A stretch of DNA of 64,000 bases. Origin: CAXXIC01 sp049315325 (lineage in GTDB: Bacteria > Bacteroidota > Bacteroidia > Bacteroidales > UBA7332). Shown here piece after piece: positions 52,590-60,233 of the stretch (its first letter is position 1; the number at the start of each line of letters is the position of its first letter). The position numbers and the translations under genes are program-made. The stretch covers positions 124,001-188,000 of the forward strand of contig JBMOKJ010000005.1 in the NCBI GenBank assembly GCA_049315325.1. Direction: 5' to 3'. Below the pieces are notes generated by a model. That model had not been told where the DNA came from, did not search any database, and saw nothing but the letters and a program-made list of their open reading frames with translations.

Positions 52590-54001
52590 GAATTCTTTTC
52601 CTGTTTATAATTTCAATTCTTTTTTCTGCCTTAGCGATTGGACAAAACCCGAAGCTAAAAGATCTTGAACGAAAGCGAAAGGCAACTTTTGAGCAAATTT
52701 CGGCTATCAATAAAGAGCTGAGTGTCAATAAAAAAACAGCAGTAAACTCTTTGAAGCGAATCAAGCTCATTGAAACGCAAATTGCTTCTCGTAAAAAGCT
52801 GATTCGGTTGTTGAATGATGAATTGGAAGAGCTAGAAACTCAGATAAACAAACTTGAAAAAGAGATATTTCAACTTGAAATTGAGCTAAACCAGAAAAAA
52901 GAGGAATACGGAAAATCAGTGCAATTGATGTTCTTGAAGCGTTCGTCTTACGATCAATTGATGTTCGTTTTTTCAGCTAACTCTCTTTCACAGGCTTATC
53001 GAAGGACGCGTTATCTAAAAGAGTATGCTCATTGGAGCCGCCAAAAGGGAGAGGAGATTATGATTCAGCAAAAAGAGTTGAATGCTAAGAAAAATGAACT
53101 CCAGAAATCGAGGGCTGATAAGGTTATGTTGGTGAAAATGCGAGAACAAGAGAGCGCAAAATTGCAATCAGAACAAAGCAAACAGAAAGTCGTAGTGAAA
53201 ACGCTTGATAAGAAACGAGGAGAGTTGCAAACTTCGCTCGCTAAGCAGAAAAAACAAGCACAGGTACTAGATCAACAGATTCAACGAATTATACAAGAAG
53301 AGATTCGAAAGGCGCAAGCGGAAGCACGTAGAGCGCAAGAAGAAGAGGAGCGTAAGCAACAACTTGATGCTGCAGAATCAGCTCGAAAAAAAGAAGCAGA
53401 GGCTGTTAGAAAGAAAGAGGCTGAATCGACAACTAAAACAAAAACACCAAAATCAGAAAATACCAAGCCAACGCCAAAAGTCGTTGAACCAACTCCTCAA
53501 CCTATTGCAGTAGCACCTGCACGCACGCGTAAGGCTGATACTCAGGGTGGGTATGCAATGACTAAAGAGGAGAAAAATCTGTCGGACGATTTGTCTAAAA
53601 ACAGAGGCTCACTTCCGATTCCTATTACAGGTCGCTTCCGGATTGTGGGTCACTTTGGTCAACAACAGCATGAGAATTTGAAATACGTTGTGACCAACAA
53701 TAATGGTGTGGATATTCAAGGTGATCCTGGCGCTGATGCTCGAGCTGTATTTGGGGGAGTGGTTTCTAAGGTTTTTGCGGTGCCAGGTTATAATAGTTCA
53801 GTCATCGTTCGACACGGTAATTTCTTGACCGTTTATTCAAATCTAAGTCGAGTTTATGTCAGTGCTGGCGATCGGATCTCTACTCGCCAAACTTTGGGAA
53901 AAGTTTATTCAGACCCAGACTACGACAATCAAACAATTTTGCACTTTCAAATTTGGAAAGAGACTTCAAAACAGAATCCTGAATCTTGGATAAATTTCTA
54001 A
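52586..54001 (+). CDS. EnvC-like murein hydrolase activator with degenerate LytM domain
   Basis: A 471-residue exported protein: signal peptide (1-19), a long coiled coil (about 22-250, rich in Lys/Glu/Gln), an Ala/Lys/Pro linker and a C-terminal LytM (M23) domain. The zinc ligands are mostly lost: the first His is Asn372 (NNGVDI), the YSH position reads YSN (Asn419) and the HxH pair reads ILH, leaving Asp376 and His453. It therefore cannot cut peptidoglycan itself and most likely activates an amidase, as EnvC does in E. coli during daughter-cell separation. An amidase gene is not in the window. Confidence 0.9.
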   Translation: MRILFLFIISILFSALAIGQNPKLKDLERKRKATFEQISAINKELSVNKKTAVNSLKRIKLIETQIASRKKLIRLLNDELEELETQINKLEKEIFQLEIELNQKKEEYGKSVQLMFLKRSSYDQLMFVFSANSLSQAYRRTRYLKEYAHWSRQKGEEIMIQQKELNAKKNELQKSRADKVMLVKMREQESAKLQSEQSKQKVVVKTLDKKRGELQTSLAKQKKQAQVLDQQIQRIIQEEIRKAQAEARRAQEEEERKQQLDAAESARKKEAEAVRKKEAESTTKTKTPKSENTKPTPKVVEPTPQPIAVAPARTRKADTQGGYAMTKEEKNLSDDLSKNRGSLPIPITGRFRIVGHFGQQQHENLKYVVTNNNGVDIQGDPGADARAVFGGVVSKVFAVPGYNSSVIVRHGNFLTVYSNLSRVYVSAGDRISTRQTLGKVYSDPDYDNQTILHFQIWKETSKQNPESWINF

Positions 54002-54289
54002 TATTTAGTAGTTAAAGTGTTCTTTTAGCCTCTTTTGAGTGAGCTGAAAGCATCTCTTAACTTAATTTTAAATATGTTTTAGATTTATTTAGTGGTTTGA
54101 AGTTAAAATTTTCAAATATTACGGAAATTAGAAGGCTGATAGTAAATATTTTATTTTTATTTGAATTATCTTTGCGCTCTGTTAAAGTATTGTTTTGAAC
54201 AATTCTTAATAAGGAATTGTTTTATAGGCAAGAAATCTCAATTACACACATTACACAGTCAATTTAATTTAATTTTTAACTTACACATT
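54002..54289 (+). promoter_or_regulatory. leader and promoter region of the LruC-domain gene
   Basis: The gap contains a TATCTTTG -7 box at 54177-54184 (no clear -33) and, in the leader, a perfect inverted repeat: AACAATTC then GAATTGTT around 54197-54221. No gene is seen. The hairpin could affect mRNA stability; that is inference. Confidence 0.45.
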
Positions 54290-56452
54290 ATGAAAGCAAA
54301 AGCTCAATTGCTTACTAAATGGTCTGTATATATCGCTCTCTTTTCTCTTTTAACTTTTGCTTGTACAAGCGAATTTTCCACTCAAAAGAAGAACGATATT
54401 CGAAGCAATACAGCCTTTAATTATTCCAACTCATCTGAGGTTACTATCGATTTGTCATTGAAAGGTATGGATGCTAATCCGATGAAAGGTATTAATATTG
54501 AAGTTTACTCAGCTAATCCTTTTGAAAAAGGAACAACCCGAATCAAAAGTAATGCAACTCTTTGTTTTAAGGGGATGACAAATGAACAAGGAAATTTCTC
54601 TAGTTCATTTACTTTCCCTAAATCGTTAGATAGCATTTATGTTCGTGTTTTGGCTCCATCGTATAATCAGTTGAATGTTTTTGCCAAAAACTCATTGGTT
54701 TCAAAAACATTGTTTCCTATTGGTTATGGAGTGAAGGCTTCTTTACGCTCTGCAATGGGAGCTACAGACCCAATGCTATATGACAAAAGTACAACTCGTC
54801 TACCAACAGCCGCTGACTTATGGGTTTTAGGTACTTACAACAGAACGAATGGTTTGCCAAATTTCTTGACAACCAACGAACCTATCCCATCTGATTTGTT
54901 GGCGCGTATTAATCGTGCACTTCCAGAAGGAAATGGTAACCCTGCCACATTTCTGCCTGTTACTAAACCGCAGTGGTTTGTAAACAATGGTGTAACCAAC
55001 ATTAATATTGTGGCAGAAGCTCATGTATGGTTGACTTTCTTAGGTGAAGGCGCTGGAGTTAATAATACTCTTGGATACTTCTACTATCCAACAAATAATC
55101 CTCCGAGAACAGCTGCTGAAATTTCGAAGCGCATCATTATTTTCCCAAATTCATCTGCTGCTGGAAGTGGTGGTGCTTTGGTGCCGGGTAATACAGTGAC
55201 TTTGAAATTCTACGATACTGCAACTTCGACTTGGAAAGAAACTTTCCCTCCAGGTTACACCGTTAGCTGGTATTTGGCTACAAATGGTTGGGTTGATAAC
55301 TCACAATACGGAAATTTGCTTGTAAACAATACAGTGAATCAGTATTCTTTGGATTACCTTAACAACGGTGGCAAAGAACAAACAATAATGCTTTATGATT
55401 CTGAATACCAGCGTTTGATTCTCGGTATCGAAGATCTTTCTTGTGCCGATGTATCAGGTCCAGGCAGATATCCTTCTGATCAGGATTTCAACGATGTGAT
55501 GTACATTATACATACAGACCCTGTAAATGCTGTTGACTTACCTAAATTCAATAAGTTAACTGATTTGGATGATAATGATGGAGATGGTGTTCCAAATCAA
55601 AACGATGATTATCCGAACGATCCTGAACGTGCTTACAACAACTATTATCCAAATGCATCGACCTATGGTTCTCTTGCATTCGAAGATAATTGGCCAAACA
55701 AGGGAGATTATGATTTTAACGATTTAGTGTTGGATTATCGCATTATGTATGTGACCAATTCTGCTGGAACCGTGAAAGATGTTGTGCCAACCATTCGTGT
55801 AAGAGCAATTGGAGCACAATATCGTAATGCTTTTGCTTTCGAAATTAATGGTGATCCATCGAATGTCCAATCAGTCTCTGAGACTTATGCAGGTCCTGGT
55901 TCACTTTTAAATGGTCTGTTTAGTTTGAATGCCAATGGAACCGAACGTGGCCAATCTAAAATTGTTGTTCCATACTTCGATAACGCATATACGCCTTTTG
56001 GCCCACTGGTTTCTGGCTATATGAATACCGTGAATGGAACAAGCTATATTTATCCATTGCAGATTACAAAACGAATCACGTTTGTAAATCCTGTGACGGT
56101 TGCATCTCTGGGTGCATTGCCTTACAATCCGTTCCTTGTTGTGAATCAAGATAGAGGAAGAGAAGTGCATAAGGCTGGAAATACACCAACAAACTTAGCA
56201 AATAGAAGTCTATTCATGACGTTTGAAGATATGACTAATCAGACCAATCAGTGGTATGTGGGTAGTCAAAACTATCCATGGGTGATAGATACTCCTATTC
56301 CATTCGAGTATCCTGCTGAAGGTAATCGTATCGAATCAGCTTATCTGAAAGTAAACGATTGGGTAACTTCACAAGGTGCTTCTTGCTCCGATTGGTATTC
56401 GAACACTGCATCAGGTTATCGTAATTCAGGTTTGATTTATCGAAACAACTAA
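54290..56452 (+). CDS. LruC-domain lipoprotein
   Basis: A 720-residue lipoprotein with signal to TFACT (Cys near 24). The N-terminal 100 residues form a beta-sandwich-like region; after it comes a domain with GYFYYPTN and DQDFNDVMYII. A DDNDGDGVPNQNDDYPND stretch near 467-484 reads like a calcium-binding thrombospondin-type loop, and the following NWPNKGDYDFNDLVLDYR is the LruC signature (TIGR04456). The C-terminal half is beta-rich, with a FEINGDPSN segment. LruC proteins are leptospiral or Bacteroidota surface lipoproteins of unknown role. The start at 54290 is chosen because it begins the lipoprotein signal. Confidence 0.88.
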   Translation: MKAKAQLLTKWSVYIALFSLLTFACTSEFSTQKKNDIRSNTAFNYSNSSEVTIDLSLKGMDANPMKGINIEVYSANPFEKGTTRIKSNATLCFKGMTNEQGNFSSSFTFPKSLDSIYVRVLAPSYNQLNVFAKNSLVSKTLFPIGYGVKASLRSAMGATDPMLYDKSTTRLPTAADLWVLGTYNRTNGLPNFLTTNEPIPSDLLARINRALPEGNGNPATFLPVTKPQWFVNNGVTNINIVAEAHVWLTFLGEGAGVNNTLGYFYYPTNNPPRTAAEISKRIIIFPNSSAAGSGGALVPGNTVTLKFYDTATSTWKETFPPGYTVSWYLATNGWVDNSQYGNLLVNNTVNQYSLDYLNNGGKEQTIMLYDSEYQRLILGIEDLSCADVSGPGRYPSDQDFNDVMYIIHTDPVNAVDLPKFNKLTDLDDNDGDGVPNQNDDYPNDPERAYNNYYPNASTYGSLAFEDNWPNKGDYDFNDLVLDYRIMYVTNSAGTVKDVVPTIRVRAIGAQYRNAFAFEINGDPSNVQSVSETYAGPGSLLNGLFSLNANGTERGQSKIVVPYFDNAYTPFGPLVSGYMNTVNGTSYIYPLQITKRITFVNPVTVASLGALPYNPFLVVNQDRGREVHKAGNTPTNLANRSLFMTFEDMTNQTNQWYVGSQNYPWVIDTPIPFEYPAEGNRIESAYLKVNDWVTSQGASCSDWYSNTASGYRNSGLIYRNN

Positions 56453-56472
56453 TTATACTAAAAATAGATCGG

Positions 56473-56503
56473 AAGGCTATCGAGAAATCGGTAGCCTTTT
56501 TTT
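56473..56503 (+). terminator. Rho-independent terminator after the LruC-domain gene
   Basis: AAGGCTA (56473-56479) pairs with TAGCCTT (56492-56498), and eight T follow in all. Confidence 0.85.
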
Positions 56504-56644
56504 TGTGCGTGAGATCAAAATTATACCATTCATAGTTTAAATGTTGGGATAAAGCATTATTTTTGCTTTGAATGAAAATGAGCCATATCAAATTTGAATT
56601 TTCATTTTCAAAAGAGCTAAATAACCCAAAAATAGTGTAGTATT

Positions 56645-58165
56645 ATGTTGAATTCAAAGGATTTGGATCAGATTCAGAAAAAAGGTATTTCTGAATCGCA
56701 AATTGAACAGCAGTTGCAAAGTTTTAAAAGCGGTTTTCCGTTTTTACCTATCGAAGCAGCAGCCTCGGTCGAAAAAGGTGTAATAAAGGTTGATACCAGT
56801 CAAGTGACTCAGTTTTCTGAGGCTTGGAACTCTTATTTGCAAGCCGATCATACGATCATGAAGTTTGTACCAGCTTCAGGTGCAGCAAGTCGAATGTTCA
56901 AAGATCTGTTTGAATTTACAGAAGCGGCATACGAGGTTCCAACCACTTCATTCGAGAAGAAGTTTTTCGATCAACTCGAAGATTTTGCTTTTTTAGCCGA
57001 CTTGAATGCTGCTTGCGTTAAACTTACGGGGTTAGACGCAGTTGCTCTTCGCAATTCAGGACGGTATAAAGAGGTGGTGAATGCCCTTTTGTCTGCCAAT
57101 GGGTTGAACTATGGTAGTTTGCCGAAAGGATTGCTCGAGTTTCATGCGAGTGAAAACGGGGCGCGAACTCCAATGGAAGAACATTTGGTGGAAGGTGCGC
57201 TTTATGCAGCAAATAAGAAGAACGAGGTGAAAGTTCATTTTACCGTATCGCCAGAGCATCGACCACTTTTTGAAAAACTGGTGGCTGAAAAAAGTGCATC
57301 ATTTGCTGCAAAATTTGGCGTTAAATACGAGGTTGGCTTTTCTGAACAAAAACCGTCGACCGACACCATTGCTGCTGACGAGCACAACGAGCCGTTCAGA
57401 GACAAAGATTCGCTCTTGTTCCGTCCGGGTGGTCACGGAGCTCTAATTGAGAATTTGAACGATATTTCGGCGGACGTTATCTTTGTGAAGAATATTGACA
57501 ATGTGGTGCCCGATAATTTCAAAGAGGCAACAGTGATTTACAAAAAGGTGATAGCAGGAGTTTTGGTCTCCATTCAAGAGCGGATTCACACCTACCTAAA
57601 ACTGATTGATAGCGGTAAATACACAAACGCCGAATTGGTTGAAATGATTCATTTCCTGCAGAATGAGTTGTGTATTCGCAATAAAGAGATTAAGTCGCTC
57701 GAGGATTCTGAATTGGCGATTTACCTAAAACACAAACTCAACAGACCGATTCGTGTGTGTGGCATGGTGCGCAATGTTGGAGAGCCAGGCGGTGGGCCAT
57801 TTATTACGCAAAACAGCGATGGTACGTGGTCGTTGCAGATTCTCGAGAGCTCGCAAATTGACCTTTCGAAACCTGAGATGAAAGAGTTATTGAATAGCTC
57901 CACACACTTCAACCCTGTGGATTTGGTGTGTGCGGTGAAAGACTACAAAGGCAACAAATTTGATTTGACCAAGTTCGTGGATAAAAACACAGGCTTTATT
58001 TCTCTGAAATCAAAGAGTGGTAAAGAACTTAAAGCATTAGAACTGCCGGGTCTTTGGAATGGCGCCATGTCTGACTGGAACACCATCTTTGTGGAAGTGC
58101 CCATCGAAACATTCAACCCAGTGAAGACTGTTAACGACTTGCTACGCAAAGAGCATCAGGCATAA
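56645..58165 (+). CDS. DUF4301 protein
   Basis: A 506-residue cytoplasmic protein with no signal peptide or membrane segment. The block FVPASGAASRMFKDLFEF near 76-93 and the later RPGGHGALIENLNDI and VCGMVRNVGEPGGGPF segments match the DUF4301 family. The GASG-like and GGHG-like loops resemble those of nucleotidyltransferases or sugar-phosphate enzymes, but no reaction is proven. It is monocistronic with its own terminator. Confidence 0.85.
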   Translation: MLNSKDLDQIQKKGISESQIEQQLQSFKSGFPFLPIEAAASVEKGVIKVDTSQVTQFSEAWNSYLQADHTIMKFVPASGAASRMFKDLFEFTEAAYEVPTTSFEKKFFDQLEDFAFLADLNAACVKLTGLDAVALRNSGRYKEVVNALLSANGLNYGSLPKGLLEFHASENGARTPMEEHLVEGALYAANKKNEVKVHFTVSPEHRPLFEKLVAEKSASFAAKFGVKYEVGFSEQKPSTDTIAADEHNEPFRDKDSLLFRPGGHGALIENLNDISADVIFVKNIDNVVPDNFKEATVIYKKVIAGVLVSIQERIHTYLKLIDSGKYTNAELVEMIHFLQNELCIRNKEIKSLEDSELAIYLKHKLNRPIRVCGMVRNVGEPGGGPFITQNSDGTWSLQILESSQIDLSKPEMKELLNSSTHFNPVDLVCAVKDYKGNKFDLTKFVDKNTGFISLKSKSGKELKALELPGLWNGAMSDWNTIFVEVPIETFNPVKTVNDLLRKEHQA

Positions 58166-58177
58166 CAATTTGACTAC

Positions 58178-58213
58178 AAAAGGATGCGTTCATGATGAGC
58201 GCATCCTTTTTTT
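58178..58213 (+). terminator. Rho-independent terminator after the DUF4301 gene
   Basis: AAAAGGATGCG (58178-58188) pairs with CGCATCCTTTT (58200-58210), with further T after it. Confidence 0.9.
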
Positions 58214-58280
58214 GCACAATGGCGGCAGCGTTAATGCTTAACTAAAATATACGAGTATCAACCGTGCGTTGAAACTGGCC

Positions 58281-58574
58281 TGCACCGCGTCCATTAGAGA
58301 CTCTGAGCCACTCTGGAGTGTGACGCTCTCACTCCAAAGTGACTCAGACACTCTCCCGACTGACTACGGCACCCACAGGAGTGACTCGCTGCCTCTTCGG
58401 AGTGGCTACGAGACACTCTCGACTGACTCGGAGTCACTCTCGACTGGCAAAAAGAATCTTCAGATAGGCTCAGAGTCACTCTCGACCGACTAAAACACAC
58501 TTCGGAGTGAGTCGGAGACACTCCCGACAGGCAAACAGACACAATGGAGTGAATCGAAGAGACTCCAGACAGAC
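58281..58574. repeat. degenerate 42-bp tandem array, second locus
   Basis: Seven units of exactly 42 bp start at 58281, 58323, 58365, 58407, 58449, 58491 and 58533. Each splits into two related 21-bp halves, consensus near TCGGAGACACTCTCGACTGAC; the unit at 58407 is the clearest. The period is a multiple of three, so frames of 74 and 82 codons stay open on the two strands (58269-58493 and 58294-58542), reading as 7-residue Ser/Leu/Thr repeats, but no promoter or family similarity supports a protein. The 58166-58690 gap has no gene. Confidence 0.78.
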
Positions 58575-58681
58575 CGAGGAATCTGATAATTTAGTATTTT
58601 TGCTGAAGAATAACAGAGACCATCATCGGAAATGACGAAGTCTTTCAACTTCTAAAGCTGTTACAAACTGCTTAAATAATA

Positions 58682-58705
58682 GGCACGAGTTTGCAAACTC
58701 GCGCC
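58682..58705. repeat. REP-like palindrome, GGCACGAGTTT type
   Basis: GGCACGAGTTTGCAAACTCG followed by CGCC is an almost perfect palindrome. Related copies occur at 59828-59850 and 59955-59976. It lies over the 5' part of the frameshifted membrane-protein gene's reading frame, so it cannot be part of the protein. Confidence 0.65.
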
Positions 58706-58733
58706 AGTAGGAAATTAAAGCGCATAATAAGCA

Positions 58734-59119
58734 ATGAAAATTCTAGATTTTTATTTTTCTATTTGGTTAGATTTTTTGATGTAACAGACCCTAAATCTAA
58801 TAAATTTAAATCTCATATTGATCAAGCAGCTTACGTTTTAACCACATGCTCTATACTTTGGGCTGTTTGTATAGATGAGGTTGTAGAATTTGTATTATTT
58901 GATACGTTCAAATCTAAAATACCTAATCTTGTATTTGTTGGTATAGGTATAGTTTTGTATTTTTCCTATCGATATATTTATATTAGGCATCAAAGATTTA
59001 ATCTAATATTGGAAAAGAAATTACCGTTATTTCAAATGCCTGATAAAATGGGTAGATTTATTACAATTGTAATAGTTTTTATTCCAATAATTGCACTAAT
59101 ATATTGTGTGATATTGTGA
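58734..59119 (+). pseudogene. small membrane protein gene with probable frameshift
   Basis: From the ATG at 58734 the frame reads MKILDFYF and then runs off to a stop. In the next frame the sequence continues FYLVRFFDVTDPKSNKF and goes on as a 3-helix membrane protein to 59119. Adding a single T in the run at 58754-58758 would join the two parts into MKILDFYFFYLVRFFDVTD, a start that looks natural for Bacteroidota small membrane proteins. The only long single-frame start would be a TTG at 58691, inside a REP-like palindrome. So this is a disrupted gene, a homopolymer error in the sequence, or a slippage site. Function unknown. Confidence 0.6.
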
Positions 59120-59212
59120 TGTTACGGTAGTTGGATAAGTGTCAGATTTGGCGGTACTCTGCTTCGCTAGAGCATTGCAGATAGGTTTAAGATAAATTTG
59201 CCGGAACATCAA

Positions 59213-59247
59213 AGAGGCTTCAATCGATAAATCCGATTGAAGCCTCT
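59213..59247. terminator. hairpin GAGGCTTCAATCG, first copy
   Basis: AGAGGCTTCAATCG (59213-59226) pairs with CGATTGAAGCCTCT (59234-59247). A near-identical hairpin occurs at 60178-60212. It may end transcription from the frameshifted gene, but the T run is short. Confidence 0.5.
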
Positions 59248-59253
59248 TCGTCG

Positions 59254-59434
59254 CTACGGATATGAAGCCGTAGAAAGATGATGTTTGTTGGCGGGATCTG
59301 TGCTCCCGCCATTCTTTATATTATGAGCATTTGTAATGCGACAGGTAGGTTTGTAATGCGAAAAAATAGATATATTTGTTGTCGGAACACAGTTCCTGGT
59401 AATACTTAAAGGGGACGGAATGCAATTCCGCCCC
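59254..59434. repeat. cluster of short palindromes of several types
   Basis: Four separate palindromes sit close together: CTACGG/CCGTAG (59254-59273), GGCGGGA/TCCCGCC (59290-59310), GGAAC/GTTCC (59384-59396) and GGGGACGGAAT/AATTCCGCCCC (59411-59434). The 59120-59485 gap contains these and nothing else that I can name. Confidence 0.55.
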
Positions 59435-59485
59435 GACGGTCGCATGGTATGAATGGTGTAAAATGGATTTGCAAATTTTGAGAAT

Positions 59486-59818
59486 ATGACAAAGATTAAA
59501 TTGACGAAACTTTGGCTGGTATTGGTTTTTGTTCTAATTATTGGATATCTTTATATTAATAGTAGTATTATTACTGGTAAGTTTTATCGAAATGATATTC
59601 AATCAATAATCGTTGATTCAAGCGATTGGCAGAAAAGGACAATTGAATACTATACTAAAGATGGTTATCAAGTAGATGCCGTGATAGGTTTGGGTATTAA
59701 TTGTGATATCCATGTTGGCGATTCAATATCAAAGCAAGCAAATACAGATTCATTTTGTATATATCGAAAAAATAAAACTGGAAAATACGAATTAAACCAT
59801 AGATATTGCAATAAATAA
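59486..59818 (+). CDS. small membrane-anchored protein of unknown function
   Basis: I do not recognise this 110-residue protein. One membrane segment (about 8-28, LWLVLVFVLIIGYLYINSSI) is followed by a soluble part of about 80 residues with three cysteines (GINCDIHVG, FCIYRK, RYCNK) and a mixed alpha/beta composition. The N-terminus is Lys-rich, so the soluble part is probably outside the inner membrane. It is AT-rich, bordered on both sides by REP-like palindromes, and has no neighbour on the same strand that would hint at a role. It could be a lineage-specific or recently acquired gene. Confidence 0.6.
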   Translation: MTKIKLTKLWLVLVFVLIIGYLYINSSIITGKFYRNDIQSIIVDSSDWQKRTIEYYTKDGYQVDAVIGLGINCDIHVGDSISKQANTDSFCIYRKNKTGKYELNHRYCNK

Positions 59819-59827
59819 CCTCCAATT

Positions 59828-60160
59828 GGTGCGAGTTTGTAACTCGTGCCTTTTACTAAATCAGTCGGTTTCCGATAGTCATAGGGATATATATTTGCGA
59901 AGCAAAAAGGGAAGTTTGTAATTTGATAGCAGTTAAAGACCACTTAAAAAAGAGATACGAGTTGTAAACTTGTGCCAGAAGTGTGCAAAATTGTGATAAG
60001 TATTTGAATAGTTTATTGAAAAAAGTGTATATTTGAGGTGTCTGCGTTGCGCACGTGGACGCCCGAAATGGCGGATGCTGCTTATGTTGTGTTCGCCATC
60101 CGTATTTTAGACGCATTAAGTGAAACAACCTCTTGCTGCCGCACGACTGCATCGTGTGGC
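59828..60160. repeat. further REP-like palindromes
   Basis: GGTGCGAGTTTGTAACTCGT-GCC (59828-59850), ACGAGTTGTAAACTTGTGCC (59957-59976), ATGGCG/CGCCAT around 60068-60099 and GCCGCACGA/TCGTGTGGC (60138-60160). The 59819-60233 gap shows no gene apart from these and the terminator hairpin at 60178. Confidence 0.55.
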
Positions 60161-60177
60161 AAATAATAAAAACAAAT

Positions 60178-60215
60178 AGAGGCTTCAATCGACAATTTCG
60201 ATTGAAGCCTCTTCT
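60178..60215 (-). terminator. hairpin GAGGCTTCAATCG, second copy, likely terminator of the S46 gene
   Basis: AGAGGCTTCAATCGA (60178-60192) pairs with TCGATTGAAGCCTCT (60198-60212). On the reverse strand it follows the S46 peptidase stop (60234) and is followed by a T-rich stretch, so it fits a terminator. Near-identical to the hairpin at 59213-59247. Confidence 0.65.
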
Positions 60216-60233
60216 ATTTTTAGAGAATGCTTG

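Noticed and set aside
58281..58574. CRISPR array or repeat-protein gene
   Set aside because: Whole 42-bp units diverge, so it is a decayed tandem repeat; open frames on both strands follow from the period being a multiple of three, and no start signal or terminator fits a gene.
58682..58705. Start region (TTG at 58691) of the small membrane protein
   Set aside because: The sequence here is a REP-like palindrome with copies elsewhere in the region, so translation from it is improbable; the frameshift explanation from the ATG at 58734 fits better.
59486..59818. Toxin or immunity protein
   Set aside because: Size and membrane anchor would allow it, but there is no partner gene, no polymorphic-toxin context and no recognisable motif.
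58600..60230. Insertion sequence or prophage remnant
   Set aside because: No transposase, integrase or phage gene fragment can be read in any frame; only palindromes and two small genes are present.
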